From: Streptosporangium lutulentum
GTDB lineage: Bacteria; Actinomycetota; Actinomycetes; Streptosporangiales; Streptosporangiaceae
NCBI RefSeq assembly: GCF_030811455.1
Contig: NZ_JAUSQU010000001.1
Span: forward strand, 4,774,001 to 4,838,000
DNA length: 64,000 nucleotides
Direction: 5' to 3'
Below, piece by piece: positions 8,361 to 17,878 of the stretch; position 1 is the first letter of the stretch, and each line of letters begins with the position of its first letter. A model generated the notes under the pieces. The model ran no database searches, was not told where the DNA came from, and saw only the letters and a program-made list of their open reading frames with translations. The translations under genes and the position numbers were made by a program.

Positions 8361-9179
8361 CTATCGAACGAACCTGCCCCGAACGTGCACCGGCACCCCC
8401 GTGCCGACCAGACCGGGAAGGACCTCCGCCACCTGCATCGGCAGTCGAACACAGCCGTGGGAAGCGGGCGTCAGAGGCACGGACAGCGCACCGTGGAAGG
8501 CGATGCCGCCGTTGAAGAAGATCGGGTTGTAGAGCTGGCCCAGGTAGGACCTGTGCCAGCCGTCCCTGCGCCAGGTCGTCTTGTAGTCACCGGTCGGCGT
8601 GCGGGCGTCGCCGCAGAACCGCTGGGACCTCCCCTCCCAGGTGGCCGTCTCGCAGTACGCGACACCGCTGCCCGAGGAGATGTGGCTGATGAGCCTCACC
8701 CTGCCGTTGACGTAGAGGACCAGCAGTTGCTTCGCGAGGTTCACCTCGACCCGGGTCGGCTTGCCCTTCGGCACCAGCACCTGCGGGGCACGCGGGGCCT
8801 CCAGCGCCTTCCAGGTCCCGCTCGCCACGGTGCTGGTCGGCGAGATGCCGTTGACCTTCTGGAAGGCCCAGACCGCCGACAGCGTCGACCCTCCGTACCG
8901 GCCGTCCACCCTGCCCGGCGCGTAGCCGAGCTCCGCCAGCCGGGTCTGGAGCACCTTGACCGCCGTGCCCTTGGCCCCGATCTTGAGCGTCTTGCCGGGA
9001 GCCGCGAACCTGGACGCCCCGGTCTTCGCCTCATCCCTCACCTCGGCCTTCGCCACGGCGACCGGGGCCGCCGGGGCGACGGTCTGGGCGTTCGCGGCGC
9101 CGGCGGACGAGAAATCCGCCGGGAAGAGCACGGCGCCCGCCGTCATGAGCGCGGCCACCGCGAGCCGTTGTCCGGCCAT
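8361..9179 (-). CDS. Secreted L,D-transpeptidase with peptidoglycan-binding domain
   Basis: The 272-aa protein has an N-terminal signal peptide (MAGQRLAVAALMTAGAVLFP, Ala-rich cleavage region near residues 28-33), a peptidoglycan-binding repeat (about 66-125; LQTRLAELGYAPGRVDGRYG) and a YkuD catalytic domain (about 137-270) ending in the active-site motif HGAL...SHGCVRL with the nucleophilic Cys. It should form 3-3 cross-links in the cell wall outside the membrane. Start at ATG 9179 or GTG 9182. It is divergent from the YbaK gene and closed by a strong terminator. Confidence 0.93.
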   Translation of the reverse strand: MAGQRLAVAALMTAGAVLFPADFSSAGAANAQTVAPAAPVAVAKAEVRDEAKTGASRFAAPGKTLKIGAKGTAVKVLQTRLAELGYAPGRVDGRYGGSTLSAVWAFQKVNGISPTSTVASGTWKALEAPRAPQVLVPKGKPTRVEVNLAKQLLVLYVNGRVRLISHISSGSGVAYCETATWEGRSQRFCGDARTPTGDYKTTWRRDGWHRSYLGQLYNPIFFNGGIAFHGALSVPLTPASHGCVRLPMQVAEVLPGLVGTGVPVHVRGRFVR

Positions 9180-9301
9180 CACGTAAAATCAACCCCTCAC
9201 ATCGCTAGAGATCGAATCAAGGGACCATAGCGTACGAATCCGCCATCCCCACCACGGGTAATGAAGCGGTAATCCACGGTCAATCTGTTTAGAGTGACCG
9301 G

Positions 9302-9778
9302 GTGCCAGAAAAGTTGCATCCAAACGTCGAGAAGGTCGCCGCCGTCCTCGCGGAGCACAACGTCCCGGGAGAGATCGTCGTGTTCGCCGAGGCCACTCCC
9401 ACCGCCGTCACCGCGGCCGCGCAGCTTGGCTGCGAGGTGGGCGCCATCGCCAACAGCCTGATATTCGACGCCGACGGCGAGCCCCTCCTGGTGCTGACCA
9501 GCGGCGCCCACCGGGTGAACACCGGTCTCGTCGCCGAGACGATCGGCGTGGCGAAGGTACGGCGGGCCACGCCCGACTTCGTCCGCGCGGCCACCGGCCA
9601 GGTCATCGGCGGGGTCTCCCCCATCGGCCATCCCGCCCCCATCAGGACGCTGGTCGACACCTGGCTCGGCAAGTACGAGGTGGTCTGGGCCGCCGCCGGC
9701 CACCCGCACACGATCTTCCCCACCTCCTTCGAGGAACTCGTCCGCATCACCGGCGGCGTGCCGGTGGACGTGGAGTGA
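9302..9778 (+). CDS. YbaK/EbsC-type aminoacyl-tRNA deacylase
   Basis: A 158-aa single-domain protein of the YbaK/ProX editing superfamily, which hydrolyses mischarged aminoacyl-tRNA. Visible family features are the hydrophobic core AAAQLGCEVGAIANSLIF with its conserved Lys position replaced, the motif GAHRVN, and GGVSPIGHP, the loop that lines the editing pocket. TAGAGT at 9290-9295 lies 6 nt before the GTG, so the transcript is probably leaderless. It stands alone and diverges from the transpeptidase gene. Confidence 0.88.
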   Translation: MPEKLHPNVEKVAAVLAEHNVPGEIVVFAEATPTAVTAAAQLGCEVGAIANSLIFDADGEPLLVLTSGAHRVNTGLVAETIGVAKVRRATPDFVRAATGQVIGGVSPIGHPAPIRTLVDTWLGKYEVVWAAAGHPHTIFPTSFEELVRITGGVPVDVE

Positions 9779-10076
9779 CCCCCGCCGGTCCGGCCGTGGC
9801 CCGCCGTCGCCGCCGCGGAGGCCGTACGGCGGCCGAAGCGCCGGCCGGCCCGGGTTCGTTCCGCTCCCACGGGGGAACATCGGCCTGAAGGACAGGACGC
9901 GCACGTCTCGCACCGCGCGGCGTGTCCCTTCGCCGACCGCGGGACGCGCCTCTCCAGTCCGATCACCCAGGGCGGAGAGCAGGTAAGGATGTCCAAAAAT
10001 TCCGTAAAAATCGCTAAGCGTCTCTTTCGCACCTTTCGGCGGTCCATGTGATGCCGGCCCTGCTAGGGTGCGTCGG

Positions 10077-10625
10077 GTGATCGGACTGCGACGGGTCGCC
10101 CCCGATGAGTTCACCCTTCGGCTGGACTCGGTCCTCGACGTCTACACCGCGGCGATGAATCCGCCCAGTGATCAGCTTTCGGGGCGAAAGGCGATCATGA
10201 GGAACCACGCCATCCACCCCGGGTTCACCTGCCTGTTCGCCGAAAGCGCGGACGGGACGCCGGTGGGAGTGGCCTACGGCTTCCACGGCGACCCCGGGCA
10301 GTGGTGGCACGACGTGGTGCGCCGGGCGCTGGCGGAGAAGAACGGCGAGGGAAGCGCCCGCGGCTGGCTCGGCGACGCCCTGGAACTCGCCGAGATCCAC
10401 GTGCACCCCGACTACCAGGGCAAGGGTCTCGGCCGGGCGATGATCACCGGCATGTGCGCGGGCCGTCTGGAGCGCACCGCCGTACTGTCCACCCGTGACC
10501 AGCCCACCGTGGCCCGGCACCTGTACCGGAGCATGGGCTTCGTGGAACTGCTCACCCAGTTCATCTTCCCCGGCGGCTACGAGCGCTACGCGATCCTCGG
10601 AGCCGTGCTTCCGCTGAGCGAGTGA
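10077..10625 (+). CDS. GNAT-family N-acetyltransferase
   Basis: A 182-aa acetyltransferase fold. The acetyl-CoA motif A is AEIHVHPDYQGKGLGRAMITGM, with the Q/RxxGxG signature as QGKGLG, followed by STRDQPTVARHLYRSMGFVEL (motif B). The substrate is not predictable. TAGGGT (10064-10069) is 7 nt before the GTG at 10077, so I prefer that leaderless start to GTG 10068, which would sit inside the -10. The 298 bases before it (9779-10076) show no other gene. Confidence 0.85.
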   Translation: MIGLRRVAPDEFTLRLDSVLDVYTAAMNPPSDQLSGRKAIMRNHAIHPGFTCLFAESADGTPVGVAYGFHGDPGQWWHDVVRRALAEKNGEGSARGWLGDALELAEIHVHPDYQGKGLGRAMITGMCAGRLERTAVLSTRDQPTVARHLYRSMGFVELLTQFIFPGGYERYAILGAVLPLSE

Positions 10626-10661
10626 GCGCGGGCGAACGCCGGAGGGAGACGCGCGGGCGGG

Positions 10662-12644
10662 TCAGCCGACGTGGACCAGGGGACGGCGTTCCACGTCCGG
10701 CTCGGCCTGGCGCAGGACCTCCCTGGTGAGCGGCGGGACGTCGCCCCCGCCGAAGACCAGGTAACGCAGCAGGGCGCCGACCGGGTTGCCCTCCGCCCAG
10801 TGGAAGTAGACGCCGGGCGTCTTGCCGGTCATATCCCGCAGGTGCAGGAGGATGGCCGCGACCGCGTTGGCGATGGTCGGGCTCTCCACGCGAAGGATGC
10901 GGAAGCCGTACCGCTCCTCGCCGATCACCCGGAGCTCGCTTTCGAACTCCGACGCGTCGGGCACCGTCACCTCCAGGAACAGCGCGCCCTCCTCGTCGCG
11001 GAGCCGGTGGAGCTCCCAGGCCTCCCGGGTCTTGTCCACGTACTCCTTGCGGTCACGGGCGTGCGGTTCGTTGGCGATGAGGTGGATCTCGGCGGCCTCG
11101 TCGATGAAGCGGCGGGCCTGGTCGTCCAGGGTGATGCGGGTGACGCGCAGCTCGGTCGAGCGGGTGGCGCGGGAGATCAGCGAGGTGACGACGATCGCCA
11201 GGATGAAGAAGAAGGCGATCACGAGGCCGTCGGGGCGCTCGACGATGTTCGCGACCGTCGCGTAGGCGAAGATCAGCGTGACGATCCCGAACGCGATCGC
11301 CGCCCGCCGCCCGCGCTTCTTCCACGCCGACAGCGTGACGGCGACGGCCGCCGACAGGATCAGCGTGAGCACGCCGGTCGCGTAGGCGCCGCCCTGGGAC
11401 TCCACGTCCGCGCCGAAGACGAATGTGATCGCGAATGAGATCGCGGTGAAGACCAGCACCATCGGCCGGGTCGCGCGCGACCAGTCGGGCGCCATGCCGT
11501 AGCGGGGGAGGTAGCGCGGCACGATGTTGAGCAGGCCCGCCAGCGCCGAGGCGCCGGCGAACCAGAGGATCGCGATCGTGCTGATGTCGTAGACCGTGCC
11601 GAACCAGTCGCCGAGATACGCGTGGGCCAGATACGCCAGAGCGCGCCCGTTCGCCTTGCCGCCCTCCTGGAACTCCTGCGCCGGGATCAGCACGGTCGTC
11701 AGGAGGCTGGAGGCGATCAGGAAGACGCTCATGATCAGCGCGGCCGTGGTCAGCAGCTTCTTCGCGCCCCTGATCCGCTCCGCCTGCTCGCCCCTGACCA
11801 GGGGCATCACCGCCACCCCGGTCTCGAACCCCGACAGGCCCAGGGCGAGCTTGGGCATGACGTAGAGCGAGACGGCGATCAGCGCGATCGGGCTGGAGTG
11901 CTCGGCGGTGAGCGCGCTCTCCCAGTCGGTCACCAGGCTGGGTTCGGCTAGCACGTGCTCCGCTGCCACCGCCAGGACGACCACGTTCAGCAGCAGGTAG
12001 ACGCCTACCAGGACGACCGCGATGGAGATCGCCTCGCTGAACCCGACGAGGAACACCGCGCCCAGGGCCGCGATCAGCACCAGCGTCACCGGGATCTGCC
12101 AGCCGCTCAGGAACTCCGGCACGAACGGGTTGTGCAGGACGTGCGCGGTGGCGTCCGCCGCCGACAGGGTGATCGTCACGATGAACGCGGTGGCGACGAA
12201 CCCCAGCAGGAACAGCACCAGCAGCTTGCCCCGCCAGCCGGGCAGCAGGCTCTCCAGCATCGCCAGGGAACCCAGGCCGTTGGGACTCTCCGCGGCGACC
12301 GCGCGATAGACCGGCAGCGCGCCGAAGATGGTCAGCGTCACCAGCAGCAACGTCGCGATCGGGCTGAGGGTCCCGGCGGCGAGCGCCGCGATGCCCGGCT
12401 GGTAGCCGAGTGTGGAGAAGTAGTCCACACCCGTGAGGCACATGACCTGCCACCACGAGTGCCGCGCGTGCGGGGTCTGCTCCTGGGACGCTCCGGGGTC
12501 GCGGTGGTCCGGACGTTGGAGGCCGCTGAGCAGCCAGCGCCCCAGTCCCGACCGTGGGCCGGAAGCGGGCGGCGCGACCGGCGCGCCGTTCCTCGTTCTC
12601 GCTGTGCTGGCTGCACTATCTGGCGACGGCATGGGCTGCACCAT
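10662..12644 (-). CDS. Large APC-superfamily permease with cytosolic C-terminal domain
   Basis: A 660-aa membrane protein. It has a polar N-terminus of about 65 residues, about 12 transmembrane segments (roughly 70-510) beginning [20 protein letters not shown], and a soluble C-terminal domain of about 150 residues ([19 protein letters not shown] to the end). Motifs such as [17 protein letters not shown] resemble APC/KUP-type carriers. The soluble tail is longer than in ordinary amino acid permeases and recalls potassium-uptake relatives, so the substrate could be an amino acid or an ion; I cannot decide. ATG 12644 is preferred to the TTG at 12650. Confidence 0.75.
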   Translation of the reverse strand: MVQPMPSPDSAASTARTRNGAPVAPPASGPRSGLGRWLLSGLQRPDHRDPGASQEQTPHARHSWWQVMCLTGVDYFSTLGYQPGIAALAAGTLSPIATLLLVTLTIFGALPVYRAVAAESPNGLGSLAMLESLLPGWRGKLLVLFLLGFVATAFIVTITLSAADATAHVLHNPFVPEFLSGWQIPVTLVLIAALGAVFLVGFSEAISIAVVLVGVYLLLNVVVLAVAAEHVLAEPSLVTDWESALTAEHSSPIALIAVSLYVMPKLALGLSGFETGVAVMPLVRGEQAERIRGAKKLLTTAALIMSVFLIASSLLTTVLIPAQEFQEGGKANGRALAYLAHAYLGDWFGTVYDISTIAILWFAGASALAGLLNIVPRYLPRYGMAPDWSRATRPMVLVFTAISFAITFVFGADVESQGGAYATGVLTLILSAAVAVTLSAWKKRGRRAAIAFGIVTLIFAYATVANIVERPDGLVIAFFFILAIVVTSLISRATRSTELRVTRITLDDQARRFIDEAAEIHLIANEPHARDRKEYVDKTREAWELHRLRDEEGALFLEVTVPDASEFESELRVIGEERYGFRILRVESPTIANAVAAILLHLRDMTGKTPGVYFHWAEGNPVGALLRYLVFGGGDVPPLTREVLRQAEPDVERRPLVHVG

Positions 12645-12781
12645 ACCCAAAGGTGAACAAACCGCCCTAACGCCCCCATACGTTTTCTCTACGGCTTCCC
12701 TGCGGCTCGAACCTGAGCTCTGCCCGCCGAGGGCATGCGGCGGTGCCCCCGCGTGCGGGGGAACGGGGCGTCTCCGCTATC

Positions 12782-13717
12782 TCACCGGCCGGCCAGCGAG
12801 ACCGCCTTGGGCGTGAAATCCAGGGCCTGGAAGACCTCCCGGGTCGCACTGGAGCGGTTGAAGGTGATGAAGTGGATCCCGGGCGCGCCTTCGTCGAGCA
12901 GGGTCTGGCAGAGCTCCGCGGCGTGCTCGATGCCCAGTTCGCGTACGGCCGCGGGGTCGTCGGCGACCGCCTCGAACCTCGCCGTCAGACGGGACGGGAA
13001 CGGCGCGCCGGAGAGCTGCTCGGACCTGGCGATCGTGCTCATCTGCGTGACGGGCATGATGCCGGGGATGATCGGGGTGTCGCAGCTCTTGGCCGCCACC
13101 CGGTCGCGCAGCCGCAGGTAGTCGTCGGCCTCGAAGAACATCTGGGTGATCGCGTAGTCGGCGCCCGCGCGGCACTTGCGCACGAAGTGCTCGGTGTCGG
13201 CCTCGACCGTGCCCGACCTCGGGTGCTTGTAGGGGAAGGCCGCCACGCCCACGCAGAAGTCTCCGGACTGGCGGATCAGCCGGACCAGATCGTCGGCGTA
13301 GAGGACGCCCTCGGGGTGGGGCACCCACTCACCCATGGGATCTCCCGGCGGGTCGCCCCGCACGGCGAGGATGTTTCGCACGCCCGCCCCGGCGAACCGG
13401 CCGACCAGATGGCGCAGCTCGCGGACGGAGTGGTTGACCGCGGTGAAGTGCGCCACCGGGGTCAGCGTGGTCTCGTGGGCGAGCCGCTCCACGAGATCGA
13501 CCGTGCGGTCGCGGGTGCCGCCTCCGGCGCCGTAGGTGACGGACACGAACGTGGGGTGCAGCGCCTCCAGCTCGCGGATCGCGCGCCAGAGCTGCCGCTC
13601 CCCCTCGTCGGTCTTCGGCGGGAAGAACTCGAAGGAGAACGACCGGTCACCGGCTGCGAGGAGTTCGCGGACGGTGGGAACACGATCGGGAAGAACGGAC
13701 GGGCGACCCAGAGCCAT
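12782..13717 (-). CDS. metF: 5,10-methylenetetrahydrofolate reductase
   Basis: MetF reduces 5,10-methylene-THF to 5-methyl-THF with FAD, supplying methyl groups for methionine. The 311-aa product carries [57 protein letters not shown] and the [14 protein letters not shown] tail. The start ATG at 13717 lies 6 nt from TACCCT (minus strand), so the message is probably leaderless; the longer open frame upstream is repeat-derived. In mycobacteria and Streptomyces metF neighbours the same polyprenyl synthetase and kinase genes seen here. A homocysteine methyltransferase lies at 58235. Confidence 0.96.
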   Translation of the reverse strand: MALGRPSVLPDRVPTVRELLAAGDRSFSFEFFPPKTDEGERQLWRAIRELEALHPTFVSVTYGAGGGTRDRTVDLVERLAHETTLTPVAHFTAVNHSVRELRHLVGRFAGAGVRNILAVRGDPPGDPMGEWVPHPEGVLYADDLVRLIRQSGDFCVGVAAFPYKHPRSGTVEADTEHFVRKCRAGADYAITQMFFEADDYLRLRDRVAAKSCDTPIIPGIMPVTQMSTIARSEQLSGAPFPSRLTARFEAVADDPAAVRELGIEHAAELCQTLLDEGAPGIHFITFNRSSATREVFQALDFTPKAVSLAGR

Positions 13718-13729
13718 AGCCCTAGGGTA

Positions 13730-14073
13730 CTGGCCTGGCCGCTTCGGCACCCGTCTCCGGGGCCGTTTCAGCGCCCTCTCCGCACCCGTTCCGGCGTCCG
13801 CCCCGGCTTCGGCGCCCGTCTTCGGCACCCGCATCCCGTTTCAGCGTCCGCCCCGGCTTTCGGCCCCCGTTCGACGCCCGTCTTCGGCACCCGCATGCCG
13901 TTCCGGCGTCCGCCCCCGACTTTCGATTCTCATGTGACGCCCGTCCCGGCGTCCGTCGTCGAGGCCCGCATCCCGTGCCCACGCGGATGTCCGGCTTTGC
14001 GTACCTGATCCGGTACCCGCCACAATCGCGATCTTTCTCCCACTCACCCATAGGAGCCCCTCCCCTGGCCGGT
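13730..14073. repeat. Degenerate GC-rich direct repeats between metF and the polyprenyl synthetase gene
   Basis: About 200 bp (13741-13930) consists of degenerate direct repeats. An exact 22-bp word occurs at 13813-13834 and 13875-13896 (period 62), and GTCCGCCCC-type blocks recur at about 13796, 13846 and 13907. The long open frames crossing this stretch are products of the repetition. The rest of the gap shows no gene. Confidence 0.6.
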
Positions 14074-14085
14074 TAATCTCAGTGC

Positions 14086-15153
14086 ATGACCACTTCCGCA
14101 GCCGCGCTCGACACCATTCGGTCCGAAGTGGATCGTTCTCTCCGGCGGTTCGTCGACCAACGGCGACCTCAGGTCAGCGCTCCCGAACTGGCTCCGCTCA
14201 TCGCGGCCGCCGACGACTTCCTCGCCGGCGGGAAACGGCTGCGCCCCGCCTTCTGCTACTGGGGCTGGCGCGGCGCGGGCGGGGGCGACGATCCCGCGAT
14301 CTTCACCGCCGCCGCCTCGCTTGAGCTCCTTCAGGCCAGTGCCCTCGTGCACGACGACGTGATGGACGCCAGCGACCTGCGCCGGGGCATGCCCTCCGCG
14401 CACCGCAGGTTCCAGGCGCTGCACAGCGAGGCCGGCTGGCACGGCTCGTCCGAGCAGTTCGGCGAGGGCGCGGCCATCCTGCTGGGCAACCTGATGCTCA
14501 TCTGGTCCAGCGAGATGTGGCGGAACAGCGGCCTGCCGCCCGCCTCGCTCGCCGCGGCCCAGGAGGTCTACGACCACATGCGCACCGAACTCATGTGCGG
14601 CCAGTATCTGGACCTGCTGGAGCAGGCCCACGGCGAGAACACCTTCGACAGCGCGCTGCGGGTCGCCCTCTTCAAAAGCGGGAAATACTCGGTGGAGCAG
14701 CCGCTCCGGCTCGGCCTGGTGCTGGCCGCCGAGGCCCGCGAGCCGTGGATCGACCGGCTCTGCGAGGAGTACGGGCGGTGCGTGGGCATCGCCTTCCAGC
14801 TTCGCGACGACATCCTCGGCGTGTTCGGCGACCCCTACGAGACCGGCAAGCCGGCGGGCGACGACCTGCGCGAGGGCAAGCGGACGATGCTCATCGCCCG
14901 CACGCTCTCCGCGGCCTCCCCCGCCCAGGCGGAGGTGGTGCGCGGCACGCTGGGCGACCCGGCGCTGGACGGGGCGGGCATCGACCGGTTGCGCCAGATC
15001 ATCGAGGAGACCGGGGCGCTCGTCGCGTGCGAGGAAATGATCAAGGAATATCTCGAGAACGCCCTGGGCTCGCTGGACGGGGCACCGATCACCGCCGAGG
15101 CCCGTACGGCCCTGGCCGACCTGGCCGTGGCCGCGACGTCGCGCCGCACCTGA
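14086..15153 (+). CDS. Polyprenyl (geranylgeranyl-type) diphosphate synthase
   Basis: A 355-aa trans-isoprenyl diphosphate synthase that condenses isopentenyl diphosphate units. Both aspartate-rich magnesium sites are present: the first as DDVMD (near residue 93, with LVHDDVMDAS) and the second as QLRDDILGVFGD (near 239). GGKRLRPAFCYW is the N-terminal substrate motif. Chain length cannot be read with confidence. TAATCT at 14074-14079 is 6 nt before ATG 14086, a leaderless arrangement. Its position beside metF matches the mycobacterial idsA2 locus. Confidence 0.93.
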   Translation: MTTSAAALDTIRSEVDRSLRRFVDQRRPQVSAPELAPLIAAADDFLAGGKRLRPAFCYWGWRGAGGGDDPAIFTAAASLELLQASALVHDDVMDASDLRRGMPSAHRRFQALHSEAGWHGSSEQFGEGAAILLGNLMLIWSSEMWRNSGLPPASLAAAQEVYDHMRTELMCGQYLDLLEQAHGENTFDSALRVALFKSGKYSVEQPLRLGLVLAAEAREPWIDRLCEEYGRCVGIAFQLRDDILGVFGDPYETGKPAGDDLREGKRTMLIARTLSAASPAQAEVVRGTLGDPALDGAGIDRLRQIIEETGALVACEEMIKEYLENALGSLDGAPITAEARTALADLAVAATSRRT

Positions 15154-15160
15154 CCGGCGT

Positions 15161-15198
15161 CCGGGCATGATCGCCCCGGGTGGGGCGGTCGTGCCCGG
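15161..15198. terminator. Bidirectional terminator between convergent synthetase and thiE
   Basis: A 17-bp stem (15161-15177 with 15182-15198) with two G-U pairs and loop GGGT, placed between the converging polyprenyl synthetase and thiE genes. Confidence 0.7.
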
Positions 15199-15309
15199 GG
15201 CAGACGTCCGGCACGCCCGCCTCGGACGGCGGCGCGTCGGCCCACACCCGGGCGGGCCTGGGCGGACCGCCCTCCCCGGCACGGGCCGGAGCGGCCGGCC
15301 GCCCCTGCC

Positions 15310-15951
15310 TCACCCCGAGGCGGTCAGCCGCCGCTGGAACTCCTCGGCCGCCGCCTTCGGGTCGTCGGCCTCGGTGATGGCCCGTACGACCACGACCCGG
15401 CGCACGCCGTACGAGATGACCTCCTCCAGGTTGGTGAGGTCGATGCCGCCGATGCCGAACCAGGGCCGGTCGGCGCCCAGGGCCGCGGCATGCCTGAGCA
15501 GGCCGGGGCCCGGGGCGGACCTCCCGGGCTTGGTGGGCGTCGGCCAGATGGGACCGCAGCAGAAGTAGTCGACGCCGGCCTCGACGGCCGCGGCGGACGC
15601 CTCCTCGGGGGCGTGAGTGGAACGCCCTATGAGGATGTCGTCACCGAGCATGTCGCGCACGATCGGCACCGGCAGGTCGTCCTGACCGAGATGGAGCACG
15701 TCAGGACGGACCGCGTACGCGATGTCCGCCCTGTCGTTGACGGCCAGCAGCGTGCCGTGCCTGTCGCAGGCCTCGCGGAAGACCTCAAGGAGCTCAAGCT
15801 CCTCGCGCGCCTCGAGGCCCTTCTCGCGCAGCTGAACGATGTCGACCCCGCCCGCGAGGGCCGCGTCGAGAAAGTCGGCGAGATCTCCCCGGTCACGGCG
15901 TCCGTCGGTGCACAGATACAGGCGGGCGTCAGAAACCGAGGGCTTGAGCAC
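15310..15951 (-). CDS. thiE: Thiamine-phosphate synthase
   Basis: ThiE joins the pyrimidine (HMP-PP) and thiazole (cTHz-P) moieties into thiamine phosphate. The 213-aa TIM-barrel protein has [16 protein letters not shown] (pyrophosphate and thiazole site), [39 protein letters not shown] and [12 protein letters not shown]. The GTG start at 15951 lies inside the last codons of the upstream DNA-binding gene (23-nt overlap). It is away from the riboswitch-controlled thiO-thiS-thiG operon on the other strand, so it may not share TPP control. Confidence 0.95.
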   Translation of the reverse strand: MLKPSVSDARLYLCTDGRRDRGDLADFLDAALAGGVDIVQLREKGLEAREELELLEVFREACDRHGTLLAVNDRADIAYAVRPDVLHLGQDDLPVPIVRDMLGDDILIGRSTHAPEEASAAAVEAGVDYFCCGPIWPTPTKPGRSAPGPGLLRHAAALGADRPWFGIGGIDLTNLEEVISYGVRRVVVVRAITEADDPKAAAEEFQRRLTASG

Positions 15952-16306
15952 GTCTCTTGACCTCGGTATGGCGGCCCGCGACGATCGCGTCCACCGGTGA
16001 CCCCGGGAGGGTGTCGTCGGGAGTGAAAAGCCACCGGAGGGATTCGACGTCGTCGTATCCGGCGTCGAGCAGCACCGTGAGGGTGCCCGCCAGGCCTTTT
16101 ACGAGATCGCCGTCCGCGGCGATGAAGGCCGCGGGAACCTGGGGTTCGCCACCGCCTCGTCGCACTCCGATGAGCTTGCGGTCCTTGATGAGTTGCTTGG
16201 CGCGACCGGCGCTCAGGTTGAGCCTTCTGGCCACCTCGGTCAGGGTGAGCCACTCGCCCACCAGCTGGTCGGTTTCCCGGTCGATCTGCGCAACAGAAAG
16301 CGTCAC
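15929..16306 (-). CDS. Rv2175c-family winged-helix DNA-binding protein
   Basis: A 125-aa protein with an HTH near residues 20-45 ([22 protein letters not shown]), the core [42 protein letters not shown] and the C-terminal [20 protein letters not shown] block, which aligns well with M. tuberculosis Rv2175c. There Rv2175c is phosphorylated by its neighbour PknL; here a PASTA kinase lies 4 kb away in the same conserved neighbourhood, so it is a plausible substrate. GTG 16306 gives the conserved length; the frame is open further upstream. It overlaps thiE by 23 nt. Confidence 0.9.
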   Translation of the reverse strand: MTLSVAQIDRETDQLVGEWLTLTEVARRLNLSAGRAKQLIKDRKLIGVRRGGGEPQVPAAFIAADGDLVKGLAGTLTVLLDAGYDDVESLRWLFTPDDTLPGSPVDAIVAGRHTEVKRRAQALGF

Positions 16307-16356
16307 GAATCCACCACTACCACATCGAGCCCTTCGCCAAACACCCGGCGGCGAGG

Positions 16357-17544
16357 TTACGCCACCGTACAGTCGCGCAACGCTACCGCAGGGTCGGCCA
16401 GACGACGGACGTCGAGGCGCTGCCCGCTCTCGATGAGACGGCGGCCCTGGAGCAGATCCCGGGGCCGGTTCACCGCGAGCACCGCGGCGAGCGTGTCGTC
16501 CTCGTTCGTCCAGCAGGCCCCCCACCTGGGCTTTCCCTCGACGCCCTCGGCGGCCGGGTCGCCGCGCAGGATGAGCCGGGCGCCGTCGTGATGCCCGGCG
16601 TACTGCACCATGTGGTCGAACTGCTCGGACCAGAAATAGGGCACCGGGTCGTAGACCGCGTCGTCACCGAGGAGGGCCGCCACGGCCACCTCCGGGGCGC
16701 CCATGGCGGTGTCCCAGTGCTCGACCCGGAGGCGGCGGCCGTAGCGGTGCGACCACCAGGCGGCGCAGTCGCCCACGGCGACCACGTCCGGCAGGGAGGT
16801 GCGCAGGTGCTCGTCGGTGACGACCCCGTTGTCCAGCGCGATGCCGGAACCGGCCAGCCACTCGACCGAGGGCCGGACGCCCACGCCGGTGACGATCACG
16901 TCGGCCTCGACCGTGGAGCCGTCGCCCAGGGTGATCCCTCCCTGGTCGACGGAGGCGACCGTGGTGCCGACGCGCAGGTCCACGCCCGCCTTGGCGTACC
17001 AGGCCGCGGTGTGCGCGCCGACCGGCCCCAGCGCCGTGGCCAGCGGGAAGCCCGCGGCCTCGACGACGGTCACCGTGGAACCGGCCTTGCGGGCGGCGGT
17101 GGCGACCTCGGCGCCGATCCAGCCGGCGCCGATCACGGCGACCCTCGCCCCCTCGGTGAGCCGGGCGCGCAACGCGAGCGCGTCGTCGATGGTCCGCAGC
17201 ACGTGCTGGTGGCCGTCGCCGCGCAGCCGGATGGGGTGCGCGCCGGTGGCGACGACCAGGCCGTCGTAGGCCAGCTCGCCCTCGGTGGTCTCCACCACGC
17301 CCGTGTGGAGCCCCTTGGCGGACACGCCGGGGCGGAAGTCGACCTCCAGCGCGTCGAGGTCGGAGTCGACGATCGTGGAGTCGGTCTTGCCGGTGAGCAC
17401 GCCCTTCGACAAGGGAGGGCGGTCGTACGGCCGGTGTCGCTCCTCTCCCAGCAACGTGATCGTGCCGCCGAATCCGCGGGCCCGTAAAGCCTCGACGCTG
17501 CGCACACCGGCGAGGCCGGCGCCAACCACTACGACATGATTCAC
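16357..17544 (-). CDS. NAD(P)/FAD-dependent oxidoreductase, ferredoxin-reductase-like
   Basis: A 395-aa flavoprotein with two dinucleotide-binding folds: VVVVGAGLAGVRSVEALRARG at residues 3-23 (FAD) and VAVIGAGWIGAEVATAARKAG near residue 140 (NAD(P)H). The YDRPPLSKGVLTG motif and the late VVAVGDCAAW FAD motif put it with ferredoxin and rubredoxin reductases of oxygenase systems. No ferredoxin gene is adjacent. TAGGGT sits 7 nt before the GTG, suggesting a leaderless mRNA. It lies 50 nt upstream of the Rv2175c-like gene and may be cotranscribed with it and thiE. Confidence 0.9.
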   Translation of the reverse strand: MNHVVVVGAGLAGVRSVEALRARGFGGTITLLGEERHRPYDRPPLSKGVLTGKTDSTIVDSDLDALEVDFRPGVSAKGLHTGVVETTEGELAYDGLVVATGAHPIRLRGDGHQHVLRTIDDALALRARLTEGARVAVIGAGWIGAEVATAARKAGSTVTVVEAAGFPLATALGPVGAHTAAWYAKAGVDLRVGTTVASVDQGGITLGDGSTVEADVIVTGVGVRPSVEWLAGSGIALDNGVVTDEHLRTSLPDVVAVGDCAAWWSHRYGRRLRVEHWDTAMGAPEVAVAALLGDDAVYDPVPYFWSEQFDHMVQYAGHHDGARLILRGDPAAEGVEGKPRWGACWTNEDDTLAAVLAVNRPRDLLQGRRLIESGQRLDVRRLADPAVALRDCTVA

Positions 17545-17669
17545 ATCTATGACCCTAAGTGGCCGAGCCGACCTCCTACCAACGCTCGTTGATAACGAAA
17601 ACGGGATTTAGCTCACATCTTGTGCAATGACTATGTTGTCCGAAGCCTTAAGGTAAAGGGATAGGACGC

Positions 17670-17870
17670 GCGGGAGCCCGGGACGAACCGGGCTGAGAGG
17701 AGGGCTGCGGAGCTGCGAGGACTCCGGCGAGCCGGATGGTGCGCGAGAAACGGCACGGTGTGCCGGAGACACGATCGAGCGCATGACGGGCGAGCGGGAA
17801 TTCGAGCGCGACCGCACACGGGCCCTCGACCGCCACGAACCTGATCCGGGTCATGCCGGCGAAGGGAGCG
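17670..17870 (+). promoter_or_regulatory. TPP riboswitch (THI element) controlling thiO-thiS-thiG
   Basis: The conserved TPP aptamer blocks are present: GGGAGCCCG then GGGCTGAGA at 17672-17699, and GAACCTGATCCGGGTCATGCC then GGCGAAGGGAG at about 17838-17868. The spacing between the CTGAGA and CCTGATC blocks is about 140 nt, giving an unusually long variable P3 arm. The closing GAAGGGAG serves as the ribosome binding site of thiO (ATG 17879), so control is probably translational. Confidence 0.93.
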
Positions 17871-17878
17871 GGGCACGT

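Noticed and set aside
17783..17878. Upstream in-frame start for thiO
   Set aside because: The ATG at 17783 lies inside the TPP aptamer; the conserved protein begins at 17879.
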